Notes under the pieces: model-generated
Told to the model about the DNA's origin: nothing
Database searches by the model: none
The model's input: only the letters and a program-made list of their open reading frames with translations
Assembly (NCBI GenBank): GCA_028875135.1
Contig: JAPPFQ010000545.1
Location: 1-5,515, forward strand
DNA from: Acidobacteriota bacterium
Lineage (GTDB): Bacteria > Acidobacteriota > Terriglobia > Versatilivoradales > Versatilivoraceae
DNA: 5,515 nucleotides
Direction: 5' to 3'
Made by a program: the position numbers and the translations under genes
Shown here: positions 1-5,515 of the stretch, one piece after another
Numbering within the stretch: position 1 is the stretch's first letter
Layout of the letters: each line of letters opens with the position of its first letter

Positions 1-173
1 CGGCCGGCCTGGCCGCCCATTTGCCCGGGGTCCATGCCATCGAAGCGAACAGCCGCCAGTACATTCCCTCCGCCAACCAGCGCTGGAAGTCGAGATTCCC
101 GGACCTGTTCCGGATCACCGACGGTCGTTTGGGCACGGCCGGCCTGACCGGAATCGGCCTGGGGGCGGGGTAG
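1..173 (+). CDS. C-terminal fragment of a probable enolase-superfamily enzyme (mandelate racemase/muconate-lactonizing type)
   Basis: The reading frame is open from the left edge (first full codon at 3) to the TAG at 171-173 and gives 56 residues; the start lies outside the window. Visible segments are HAIEANSRQYIP, RWKSRFPDLFRITDGR and a glycine-rich end, LTGIGLGAG. Members of the mandelate racemase/muconate-lactonizing group commonly end this way: an E-containing strand after the last barrel helices, then a capping-domain return with LF.I.DG and a terminal GLG. These enzymes abstract a proton alpha to a carboxylate on sugar acids or related substrates, using Mg2+, in the cytoplasm. The catalytic acid/base and metal ligands would lie upstream, so neither substrate nor activity can be judged. 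The family call rests on remembered motif resemblance only. The next gene starts 87 bases downstream on the same strand. Confidence 0.5.
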   Translation, partial: AGLAAHLPGVHAIEANSRQYIPSANQRWKSRFPDLFRITDGRLGTAGLTGIGLGAG

Positions 174-182
174 GTCCGGCTG

Positions 183-196
183 TCCGGCCGGCCGGA
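183..196. repeat. 14-bp perfect GC palindrome after the first gene
   Basis: TCCGGCCGGCCGGA is its own reverse complement and begins 10 bases after the upstream stop codon. As RNA it could fold as a 5-bp stem with a 4-base loop. No T-run follows, so it is not a convincing intrinsic terminator. It could slow or pause transcription between the two genes, or be a chance product of GC-rich sequence. Confidence 0.3.
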
Positions 197-247
197 GCGG
201 CACTCTTGACAGGAACGCAGAATCGACCGGGCGACTTTTCCTTCAAT

Positions 248-254
248 GGAGAAG
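248..254 (+). promoter_or_regulatory. Ribosome binding site that sets the receptor start
   Basis: GGAGAAG ends six bases before the ATG at 261. The earlier in-frame ATG at 246 has only TTTTCCTTCA before it, with no Shine-Dalgarno match, and it would overlap this site. Starting at 261 also gives a clean signal peptide beginning MKRDRQW. Confidence 0.6.
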
Positions 255-260
255 ACAGGA

Positions 261-3143
261 ATGAAGCGGGATCGACAGTGGGTGGCGTTGTTGCTGCTGG
301 TGCTGGCCAGCGGGTCGTTGCAGGCGCAGACGGCCGGGGAAATCGGTGGCTCGGTGACCGACGAACAGGGTCTGGCGGTGCCAGGCATAACGGTGACGCT
401 TGAAGGCGGTGTGCTGATCGCGCCGCTGGTTGCCGTAACCCTTGGCGACGGCACCTACCGCTTCCGGGCCCTCGGGCGCGGGTCCTACGAACTGACGTTC
501 GAGCGCTCCGGGTTCCGGACGTTGATTCGCAAAGGGGTGATCGTTGAGGGGAGCCGCGCTATCCGGATCGACGCGGCGCTGGAGGTGGCTGCCGTGGCCG
601 AGACGATCACCGTGACGGGCGACGCGCCGGTTCTGGACATGAAGAGGACGGCGCTGGTGAACGACTTCGGCGTGGCGGAGCTGCAGGAGGTGCCGTCCGC
701 CACCGATGTCTGGGCGGTGCTGGGCCAGACGGCCGGAGTCCGGATGCGCGGCTTCGATGTGGGCGGGTCGCACAAGAGCCAGCAAACCGGCTACGAGAGC
801 TTCGGCATCCGCGGTCAGAACCGGATCCTGGCCGACGGCGTCGACACCACCGAGAGCGATGAAGGGACCGGATTCTACTTCGATTACTATTCCATCGAGG
901 AGTTCACCACCACGGCGGCCGGAGCCGACGTGGAGATGACCGCGCCCGGCTCACTGGTCATGATGACCATGAAGAGTGGAGGCGAAGACTTCAGCGGAAT
1001 GCTGCACGCCGATTACGAGCACGAGAAATTCGTCGGCGACAACGCCGATGCCGACCTGGAGGCGCGTGGCTACACCGGCAATCCGAACCTGCTCTTCTTC
1101 GAAACCCACGCCGACGTCGGCGGACCGATCCTGCGCGATCGCGCCTGGTTCTACGCCTTCTACAACCACTTCCGCATCGACAAGGCCGTCTCGGGGGTCG
1201 ATCGCTCGATAGCCACCGACCTGGGCGATTTCGATCAGCTCGGGGGCAAGGTGACGGTTCGGCTGACCGACAGGGACCGCTTGATCGGGTACACGAACTG
1301 GGGCCTGAAAGAGAAGCCCAAGCGGGGGCTTTCCACCGATGTCGGTCCCGACTCGGTTCTGGCTCAGGCCAGTTGGAGCTGGGCCCACAAGGCGGAGTGG
1401 CAGCGGGTATGGAACGACCGCACCTTCATGATCGTGGCCGCCAAGCACTTCGGATTCAGTTGGCCCATGGTGCCTCAGGTGGATCCGGGACAACAGCCAC
1501 CGCGCCTCGACACGGCCACCAGCCGCCTGAGCGGCGCCGGCTGGTTTCCCGGCCTCGACGGTCCGCCGCCGTTCACTTTCGTTCGCTGGAAGCCGCAGGC
1601 CTCCGTTGCCGCCCACCACTACGTGCCGGACTTCGGCGGCAGCCACGATTTCAAAGTGGGCTACGAGTTCCAGATCGACAGCAGCCGCTTCGGCTCGAAC
1701 GCCAACTCCGGACACATCCGCTACCTCGACGACAGCGCCAACGACCGACCGTTCCACGTGGACCGGATCATGCTCTTCAACATGCCGGACGCCGGGGAGA
1801 TCGCCTCCGACAACCGGAACCGGCACCATTCCGTGTTCGTCCAGGATTCCTGGCGACCGGTGGACTGGCTGTCGCTGAACCTGGGCCTTCGCTTCGAGCA
1901 GCAGCGCACCTACTTCCTGGACGCGGTCTCCACGCCCTTCCTCGCAGACTTCTTCCCCAGCGGGACTGTCAAGGGTCGGACGAACACCGTTTGGAACACC
2001 TGGGCGCCACGCCTGGGTGTGGCGTTCTCGCTGGCGCCGCGCACGGTGCTGCGGGGCCACTACGGCCGCTACTACCTGAACCTGGCTGACGCGCACGAGG
2101 ACGCCAATCCCGCCAGCACCGCCTGGGTCCGGTACGCATTCCTGGATCCGAACGGCAACGGGATCTACGACGGTCCCGGAGAATTGGGGGCCAAGCTGGA
2201 CGAGCAGGGCGCCACCGGTGCGGATCTCGGCGCCGAGGGGACTCCCGTGGACGCGGATCTGCCGACGGAATACGTCGACGAAATCAATGTCTCGCTGGAG
2301 CACCAGCCGGCAGCGGACACGGCCGTTCGGGTTTCCTACGTGCGCAAGGACCGAAACGGCGACAGCGGCATCTGGAACGCGCCCCAGCAGGCCGCGCTCC
2401 TGGCGGGGCGCGGAATCGCCTGCAGCGCCGACCCCGACTGGGATTGTCCCGTGAACTTCCTCACCGGCGACCCCCTGAACGTCCAGCGCGTCCCGGACGA
2501 GGTGGCGGGGACGGTGGACAACCGGATTGCCGCCTTTCCAGGCATGGAGGCCGACTACGACACGTTCCAGGTTGCGGTGAACCGGCGTTTCAAGGGAGGC
2601 TTCCTGCTGCAGGCCAGCTTCGACTACCAGTGGCGGGACGAATTCCGGTCAGCGGCCGCGGAGAACCGCAGTCCGCTCTTCGCTGACCCGCTGGTCGTCG
2701 GCTCCGGCGGGCATGGGCGCATCTGGCAGAACCACAGCCTCGACGTGGGCGCGCGGCAGGCGACCACCAACTGGGGCGGCCGCCTGCTGGCCCGCTACAC
2801 GCTGCCGCGAGACTTGGGCCTGTCCGCAAACCTCCGGCACCAGAGCGGCTGGCCCTATGCCCTGATCCAGCGTGTCGACATACCGGGCACCGGCACCAAC
2901 CAGCCTATCTTTCTCGGTGACCTGTCCGAGAACCGCTCCGAAAACGTGACGATTGCCGACGTCCGCCTGGACAAGGCGTTCTCGGTCGGAAACGGGCGCC
3001 GGCTCACCCTGTTGCTGGACATCTACAACCTCTTCAACTCCAACGCGGTGACGAATTTCTCGCTGCGGACCGGCGACCGGGAGCGCATCATTGCCGCCCT
3101 CGATCCCATCGTGATGAAGCTGGGCGTCCGGTTCCAGTTCTGA
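261..3143 (+). CDS. Oar-like TonB-dependent outer-membrane receptor with N-terminal carboxypeptidase-regulatory-like domain
   Basis: This is a 960-aa protein when started at 261. Residues 1-23 are a Sec signal peptide: basic MKRDR, hydrophobic ALLLLVLASG, then cleavage near LQAQ. Residues 25-110 form a CarboxypepD_reg/transthyretin-like beta-sandwich (IGGSVTDEQGLAVPGITVTL, DGTYRFRALGRGSYEL). A TonB-box-like ETITVTGDAP sits at 114-123 and the plug covers about 125-240 (SFGIRGQNRILADGVD). The rest is a beta-barrel rich in alternating aromatic strands, ending VRFQF with the terminal Phe expected of BamA-inserted barrels. Known relatives import or bind large substrates across the outer membrane using TonB/ExbBD energy; no substrate can be named here. 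No SusD-like partner gene is present in the window. Oddities are a calcium-loop-like DPNGNGIYD at 629-637 and a close Cys pair, C721 and C729. The S8 peptidase follows after 29 bases, suggesting one transcript. The receptor class is secure; the ligand is unknown. Confidence 0.92.
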   Translation: MKRDRQWVALLLLVLASGSLQAQTAGEIGGSVTDEQGLAVPGITVTLEGGVLIAPLVAVTLGDGTYRFRALGRGSYELTFERSGFRTLIRKGVIVEGSRAIRIDAALEVAAVAETITVTGDAPVLDMKRTALVNDFGVAELQEVPSATDVWAVLGQTAGVRMRGFDVGGSHKSQQTGYESFGIRGQNRILADGVDTTESDEGTGFYFDYYSIEEFTTTAAGADVEMTAPGSLVMMTMKSGGEDFSGMLHADYEHEKFVGDNADADLEARGYTGNPNLLFFETHADVGGPILRDRAWFYAFYNHFRIDKAVSGVDRSIATDLGDFDQLGGKVTVRLTDRDRLIGYTNWGLKEKPKRGLSTDVGPDSVLAQASWSWAHKAEWQRVWNDRTFMIVAAKHFGFSWPMVPQVDPGQQPPRLDTATSRLSGAGWFPGLDGPPPFTFVRWKPQASVAAHHYVPDFGGSHDFKVGYEFQIDSSRFGSNANSGHIRYLDDSANDRPFHVDRIMLFNMPDAGEIASDNRNRHHSVFVQDSWRPVDWLSLNLGLRFEQQRTYFLDAVSTPFLADFFPSGTVKGRTNTVWNTWAPRLGVAFSLAPRTVLRGHYGRYYLNLADAHEDANPASTAWVRYAFLDPNGNGIYDGPGELGAKLDEQGATGADLGAEGTPVDADLPTEYVDEINVSLEHQPAADTAVRVSYVRKDRNGDSGIWNAPQQAALLAGRGIACSADPDWDCPVNFLTGDPLNVQRVPDEVAGTVDNRIAAFPGMEADYDTFQVAVNRRFKGGFLLQASFDYQWRDEFRSAAAENRSPLFADPLVVGSGGHGRIWQNHSLDVGARQATTNWGGRLLARYTLPRDLGLSANLRHQSGWPYALIQRVDIPGTGTNQPIFLGDLSENRSENVTIADVRLDKAFSVGNGRRLTLLLDIYNLFNSNAVTNFSLRTGDRERIIAALDPIVMKLGVRFQF

Positions 3144-3155
3144 CTTGATAGAACT
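3136..3155 (+). other. Hairpin spanning the receptor stop codon
   Basis: AGTTCT (3136-3141) and AGAACT (3150-3155) are perfect inverted copies around an 8-base loop that contains most of the TGA stop (3141-3143). No T-run follows (ATTGGG), so it is unlikely to terminate transcription. It lies just upstream of the peptidase ribosome binding site, so it could affect mRNA stability, processing or translational coupling. A six-base match can arise by chance. Confidence 0.35.
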
Positions 3156-3158
3156 ATT

Positions 3159-3163
3159 GGGAG
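3159..3163 (+). promoter_or_regulatory. Ribosome binding site of the S8 peptidase
   Basis: GGGAG ends nine bases before the ATG at 3173. Reading upstream in the same frame gives a TAG at 3149-3151 with no start codon between, so 3173 is the earliest possible ATG. This confirms that the peptidase lacks an encoded signal peptide. Confidence 0.6.
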
Positions 3164-3172
3164 AATCGGGAA

Positions 3173-4684
3173 ATGACCCGTCGAGTTGCCAGACAGTTGG
3201 AACGGATTCTGGACGAGGGATCCGGGAGTCATCGCAGTGTTATCGTGCGAATGCAGCGTCCGGAAAAGGACGAGGAGACGCTCCTGGGGGCGGTTGCCCA
3301 CGCCATTCAGCGGCGTGCGCTGTTGCTGTCCGCCCGGGACATCCTGCCGGCTCATCCGGACCGGTTGGTTGGACCCGCTGGAGAAACCCCGTCCGTTCGA
3401 TCCGGAACAGCACTCGAAGAAGACGGAGGTGTTGCGGCCCGGGTCGCTGCCGCGGCCATCCGGCAGGTGAGCAAGCGGGGTCTTCGGTCGAGGGGGCTGA
3501 AGTCATTGCGGCCCCTGTACTCGAGCCTGGTCCAGCTCAGGCAGGGACCCCATGGCGCCAGGTCTTTCTGGACGTCGAAGTGTGTGGTCCTGCAAACGAC
3601 CAGGGATGACCTGGCCAGGTTGAATCGCCTGGTTGAAGAGTCGCTGATCGGAGACATCTACCCCAACCGGATGTTGCATGTCCCTCGCCTGGTTGAATTG
3701 AAGACGCTGCCCTCGAGAGTGCTGGAGAACAAGGCCAGCGCCTGGGGGATTCATGCGGTTGGAGGACTGGCCGCCAGAGGGGCTTACGGAGCCAGTGGAA
3801 AAGGAGTCAAGGTCGGAGTCCTGGACACCGGCGTGGACGCAAGCCACCCTGACCTGAAGGGGAAGGTGGCGGACTGGGCGGAATTCGATTCCAATGGGGA
3901 GGAGGTCTCCGATTCCCGACCGCACGACACGGCTCAGCATGGGACGCACGTCGCCGGCACCATTGCCGGAGGAAGGGCCAGCGGCCGCTGGATCGGCATG
4001 GCGCCGGAAGCCAGGTTGGCGGCAGCCATCGCCCTGGACGGAGCCAAGGGAGGGACGGACGCTCAGGTGCTTGCCGCCATCGATTGGGCGGTTGAGCGCG
4101 GGGTCGATGTGCTGAACATGTCCCTGGGTGGAGTGACCTTGGGCCCCGAGGTCCCCAGCACCTATACCGAGGCGATCCTGACCTCGTTGCGGGCCGGAAT
4201 CCCCGTGGTGACCGCCATTGGCAACGACGGTCAACAGATCACCGGCTCGCCCGGCAACGACCTGCTTTCGTTTTCCGTGGGGGCGACCGACTATCGGAAC
4301 TGCGCCGCCGCCTTCAGCGGGGGTCGAACCCATGTCATCCGGGAGTCCGGCTTCGTTTCCCCTGAGAATCTGCCTCTCGTCTATTCCAAACCGGAGATCT
4401 CCGCTCCCGGCGTGGCTGTCTACTCCTCGGTGCCGGGTGGCAAGTGGGCCGCTTTCAACGGCACCTCCATGGCGACTCCCCATGTTGCCGGCGCCATGGC
4501 GCTGCTGCTGAGCGCTACTTCCATCAAGAAACGCGTTGCGCCCACAAACCGTGCATTCCTGATTCAGGATCTGCTCACCGGGTCGGTTGAGGAGCTGGGA
4601 GAAATCGGACAGGACCACCGTTTCGGATTCGGGCGACTCGACATCCTGCAGGCGATCGGTTTCGCCAGGGACAAGGGTTTCTAG
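3173..4684 (+). CDS. S8 (subtilisin-type) serine peptidase with N-terminal prodomain-like region and no signal peptide
   Basis: This 503-aa protein has the full subtilase signature. Asp218 lies in VGVLDTGVDASHPDL, His256 in HGTHVAGTIAG, the oxyanion Asn351 in AIGNDG, and the nucleophile Ser432 in NGTSMATPHVAG; KPEISAPGV at 406-414 is also typical. The catalytic domain runs from about 195 to 495. Residues 20-170 resemble an I9-type prodomain as seen before bacillopeptidase F-like enzymes: strand SVIVRM (22-27), an Ala/Arg-rich helix (about 85-105), FWTSKCVVLQTT (132-143), helix DDLARLNRLVEE and strand IGDIYPNRML (159-168). Prodomains of this type normally assist folding and block the active site until cleaved. 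The N-terminus (MTRRVARQLER) is basic and not hydrophobic, and no upstream start exists, so the enzyme is cytoplasmic or leaves by a non-Sec route. This is unusual beside an outer-membrane receptor. A prodomain-like gene follows 51 bases downstream. The fold and catalytic residues are certain; substrate, location and prodomain boundaries are inference. Confidence 0.93.
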   Translation: MTRRVARQLERILDEGSGSHRSVIVRMQRPEKDEETLLGAVAHAIQRRALLLSARDILPAHPDRLVGPAGETPSVRSGTALEEDGGVAARVAAAAIRQVSKRGLRSRGLKSLRPLYSSLVQLRQGPHGARSFWTSKCVVLQTTRDDLARLNRLVEESLIGDIYPNRMLHVPRLVELKTLPSRVLENKASAWGIHAVGGLAARGAYGASGKGVKVGVLDTGVDASHPDLKGKVADWAEFDSNGEEVSDSRPHDTAQHGTHVAGTIAGGRASGRWIGMAPEARLAAAIALDGAKGGTDAQVLAAIDWAVERGVDVLNMSLGGVTLGPEVPSTYTEAILTSLRAGIPVVTAIGNDGQQITGSPGNDLLSFSVGATDYRNCAAAFSGGRTHVIRESGFVSPENLPLVYSKPEISAPGVAVYSSVPGGKWAAFNGTSMATPHVAGAMALLLSATSIKKRVAPTNRAFLIQDLLTGSVEELGEIGQDHRFGFGRLDILQAIGFARDKGF

Positions 4685-4698
4685 GCGGGATGCCGCAG

Positions 4699-4704
4699 TA
4701 TAAT
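4699..4704 (+). promoter_or_regulatory. Possible internal promoter (-10 box) for the small downstream gene
   Basis: A perfect TATAAT lies in the 51-base gap after the peptidase stop, 31 bases before the GTG at 4736. A start site near 4711 would leave a leader of about 25 bases containing the ribosome binding site. The best -35 candidate is poor: TTTCTA at 4678-4683 matches three of six positions with a short 15-base spacer, and there is no extended TG. A consensus -10 at this place in GC-rich sequence is suggestive but not proof. Confidence 0.4.
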
Positions 4705-4725
4705 TCACAAGGAAGATAGCCCAGC

Positions 4726-4730
4726 GAGGA
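4726..4730 (+). promoter_or_regulatory. Ribosome binding site selecting the GTG start
   Basis: GAGGA ends five bases before the GTG at 4736. The first in-frame ATG is at 4787 (residue 18) and has no comparable site. It would also remove the charged N-terminal segment, so GTG is preferred. Confidence 0.55.
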
Positions 4731-4735
4731 CTGTC

Positions 4736-5113
4736 GTGAGCAAGGCCGATGGCCTGGCGAAGCTCCAGGGTGAAGAACTTCAGCGCATGGCCAGCGAAAA
4801 ACTGGAGCAAAAGGTCAGTGTCATCCTCGAGCTCGATGTTTCCCCGCAAAAGGTCGGAATGAGAAAGTCTGCCGGGGGAGGCGCCGGGAGCCTTGCGCCC
4901 GACAGGGTCATGCCCGAAGCTCCCCGGGATCTCTCGGCGCTCGAACGGAAAGCCGCCCGGACCCGCGCATTCCTCGAGACGGTTCTCGAGTCTTCCCCGC
5001 GCTGGCTGCAAGCCTCGAGAGCCTTTGTGGCCGAAGCTACAGGCGCCCAGTTGTCCGTCATCGCCCGCTCACCCCACTTCAAGGCCATCCGCCTCAACCG
5101 CCGGTTGAAATAG
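4736..5113 (+). CDS. Small protein resembling a free-standing subtilase prodomain (I9-like)
   Basis: This 125-aa protein uses a GTG start and has no signal peptide or membrane segment. It is charged and rich in Ala, Arg, Lys and Glu. Its visible order is a basic/acidic N-terminal helix (1-25), strand VSVILEL (27-33), a loop with GGGAG, helix LSALERKAARTRAFLETVLE (66-85), W90, strand RAFVAEA (95-101), helix TGAQLSVIARS, and strand FKAIRLNRRL (115-124). The upstream peptidase has the same order in residues 22-168: SVI, helix, W133, CVVLQTT, L147, then I162 and NRML at 165-168. W to N is 32 residues in the peptidase and 31 here. The protein ends one residue after the NR.L motif, about where the peptidase prodomain pattern ends. 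Known I9 proteins act as intramolecular chaperones and inhibitors, so a trans-acting inhibitor or folding partner of the neighbouring enzyme is inferred. The similarity was judged by eye. It could also be an unrelated small alpha/beta protein. It may have its own promoter. Confidence 0.6.
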   Translation: MSKADGLAKLQGEELQRMASEKLEQKVSVILELDVSPQKVGMRKSAGGGAGSLAPDRVMPEAPRDLSALERKAARTRAFLETVLESSPRWLQASRAFVAEATGAQLSVIARSPHFKAIRLNRRLK

Positions 5114-5130
5114 CGGAGGTGGCGAGACCG

Positions 5131-5158
5131 TTTACACTGTCTATTTGGTAGTTATGGA
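5131..5158 (+). promoter_or_regulatory. Weak sigma70-like promoter candidate
   Basis: TTTACA (5131-5136, five of six matches to TTGACA) is followed after 16 bases by TATGGA (5153-5158, three of six matches to TATAAT). It lies in the relatively AT-rich segment just after the small gene's stop. If real, it would drive a long leader towards the possible gene at the right edge or an unrecognised RNA. The -10 is poor. Confidence 0.2.
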
Positions 5159-5170
5159 TCGGGGGAGCCA

Positions 5171-5193
5171 CTAACCCGAACTTCTCACCAGAG
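5171..5193. mobile_element. Possible insertion-sequence or MITE end (tentative)
   Basis: Read on the minus strand this segment contains GGTGAGAAGTTCGGGTTAG. From memory, near-identical GAGAA.TTCGGGTTAG strings recur at the ends of transposable elements in diverse bacteria. That would put the element's outer end at the left, with its body running rightwards. No transposase, target duplication or second end is visible in the window. The call depends on recollection and is offered only as a pointer. Confidence 0.15.
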
Positions 5194-5480
5194 TTTGCAA
5201 AAGAGCAGTGAAAGGGGCCATGGAGGCCTTTGAGGCCGAGTGTATCAAGGTTGGTGGCTGGATCGGTAGGCAAAGGCCAACGCTGGAGGTTTCTGAGCCT
5301 CTCCGAACCTCTGCGAGGACCCTCAGACAGCATTTTCCCCCGAAAGCAGCGACAGCTCTGCCCCCGGGCCCGGTGGCCGTGTCTTCAAGAACCAGGAGTG
5401 ACGGTCAAGTCAGCGGGTTTCAGGGAGGCAGGTGAGCCCAGGCGATGCGGAACTCCCTTTGGTAGGGACAGCCGGAAGCC

Positions 5481-5515
5481 ATGGAGACCTTGATGCGGCG
5501 GACCGAGGTGGTGAC
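5481..5515 (+). CDS. Possible start of a further gene, cut by the window edge
   Basis: An ATG at 5481 opens a frame that stays open to the edge. A second in-frame ATG at 5493 is preceded by GGAGA (5483-5487) at a five-base spacing and is the more likely start. Only METLMRRTEVV is readable, which is too short to assign. A TAG at 5463-5465 in the same frame rules out a longer upstream extension. It may be a chance opening. Confidence 0.25.
   Translation, partial: METLMRRTEVV

Larger units (their letters stand above)
5114..5480. other. Gene-poor stretch with weak signals and small inverted repeats
   Basis: I see no supportable gene here. Short open frames exist on both strands (such as 5208-5435 and 5230-5493 on +, 5094-5333 on -), but they lack good ribosome binding sites and encode no domain I recognise. 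Visible structure includes TCGGG/CCCGA arms (5159-5163 and 5175-5179), GTTGG/CCAAC arms (5250-5254 and 5277-5281), and the palindrome CCGGGCCCGG (5364-5373). None is followed by a T-run, so no clear terminator for the preceding genes is seen. The first 50 bases are visibly more AT-rich than the rest of the window. The stretch may be an ordinary intergenic region or the decayed edge of a mobile element. Confidence 0.5.

Noticed and set aside
206..234. Perfect TTGACA at 206-211 as the receptor promoter
   Set aside because: No acceptable -10 lies at 15-19 bases downstream; the sequence there is GC-rich (CGGGCGAC). It may be a chance match.
246..260. Earlier ATG at 246 as the receptor start
   Set aside because: No ribosome binding site precedes it, and GGAGAAG at 248-254 points to the ATG at 261, which gives a better signal peptide.
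951..2303. Antisense open frame of about 450 codons opposite the receptor
   Set aside because: The opposite strand encodes a coherent receptor barrel. The antisense product has low-complexity Val/Gly/Arg composition typical of shadow frames.
3503..5011. Antisense open frame of about 502 codons opposite the peptidase and small gene
   Set aside because: It lies opposite a clear subtilase with all catalytic residues, runs through two real genes, and shows no domain pattern. Long antisense frames are common in GC-rich coding DNA.
5208..5435. 75-codon frame with GTG start after the small gene, and the overlapping 5230-5493 frame
   Set aside because: Weak or no ribosome binding sites, no recognisable domain, and Pro/Arg/Ser-rich composition typical of non-coding GC-rich sequence.
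1..5515. tRNA, rRNA, CRISPR array or known riboswitch
   Set aside because: No regularly spaced repeats, cloverleaf-like sequence or rRNA-like conserved blocks were seen on either strand.

Overview
The window is GC-rich (about 60-65% by eye) and reads almost entirely left to right on the + strand. The large receptor has the layout signal peptide, carboxypeptidase-regulatory-like (CarboxypepD_reg) domain, TonB plug, long beta-barrel. That layout is heavily expanded in Acidobacteriota, so a Gram-negative acidobacterial (or similar) chromosome is my best guess. This is inference from gene style; no marker gene is present.

Layout. (1) Positions 1-173 hold the C-terminal 56 residues of a protein that resembles the enolase superfamily (mandelate racemase/muconate-lactonizing type). 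(2) After a short gap with a GC palindrome comes a 960-aa Oar-like TonB-dependent receptor, 261-3143. (3) After 29 bases, with a hairpin over the receptor stop codon and a good ribosome binding site, comes a 503-aa subtilisin-type (S8) serine peptidase, 3173-4684. It has a complete catalytic set and an N-terminal prodomain-like region but no signal peptide. (4) After 51 bases, which contain a perfect TATAAT and a strong ribosome binding site, comes a 125-aa protein with a GTG start, 4736-5113. It looks like a free-standing copy of the peptidase's prodomain. (5) Positions 5114-5480 hold no gene I can support. They contain a possible promoter, a motif that may be an insertion-sequence end, and small inverted repeats. 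(6) A possible start of another gene lies at the right edge.

The most interesting unit is the peptidase plus the small protein. By eye the two share a collinear pattern (SVI strand, helix, W, strand, T...L helix, I..NR.L), and the small protein stops about where the peptidase's prodomain pattern ends. The simplest hypothesis is a protease with a second, trans-acting prodomain-like inhibitor or folding chaperone, made partly from its own promoter. The receptor immediately upstream may be cotranscribed, which would link outer-membrane uptake or sensing with proteolysis; the sequence shows adjacency only.
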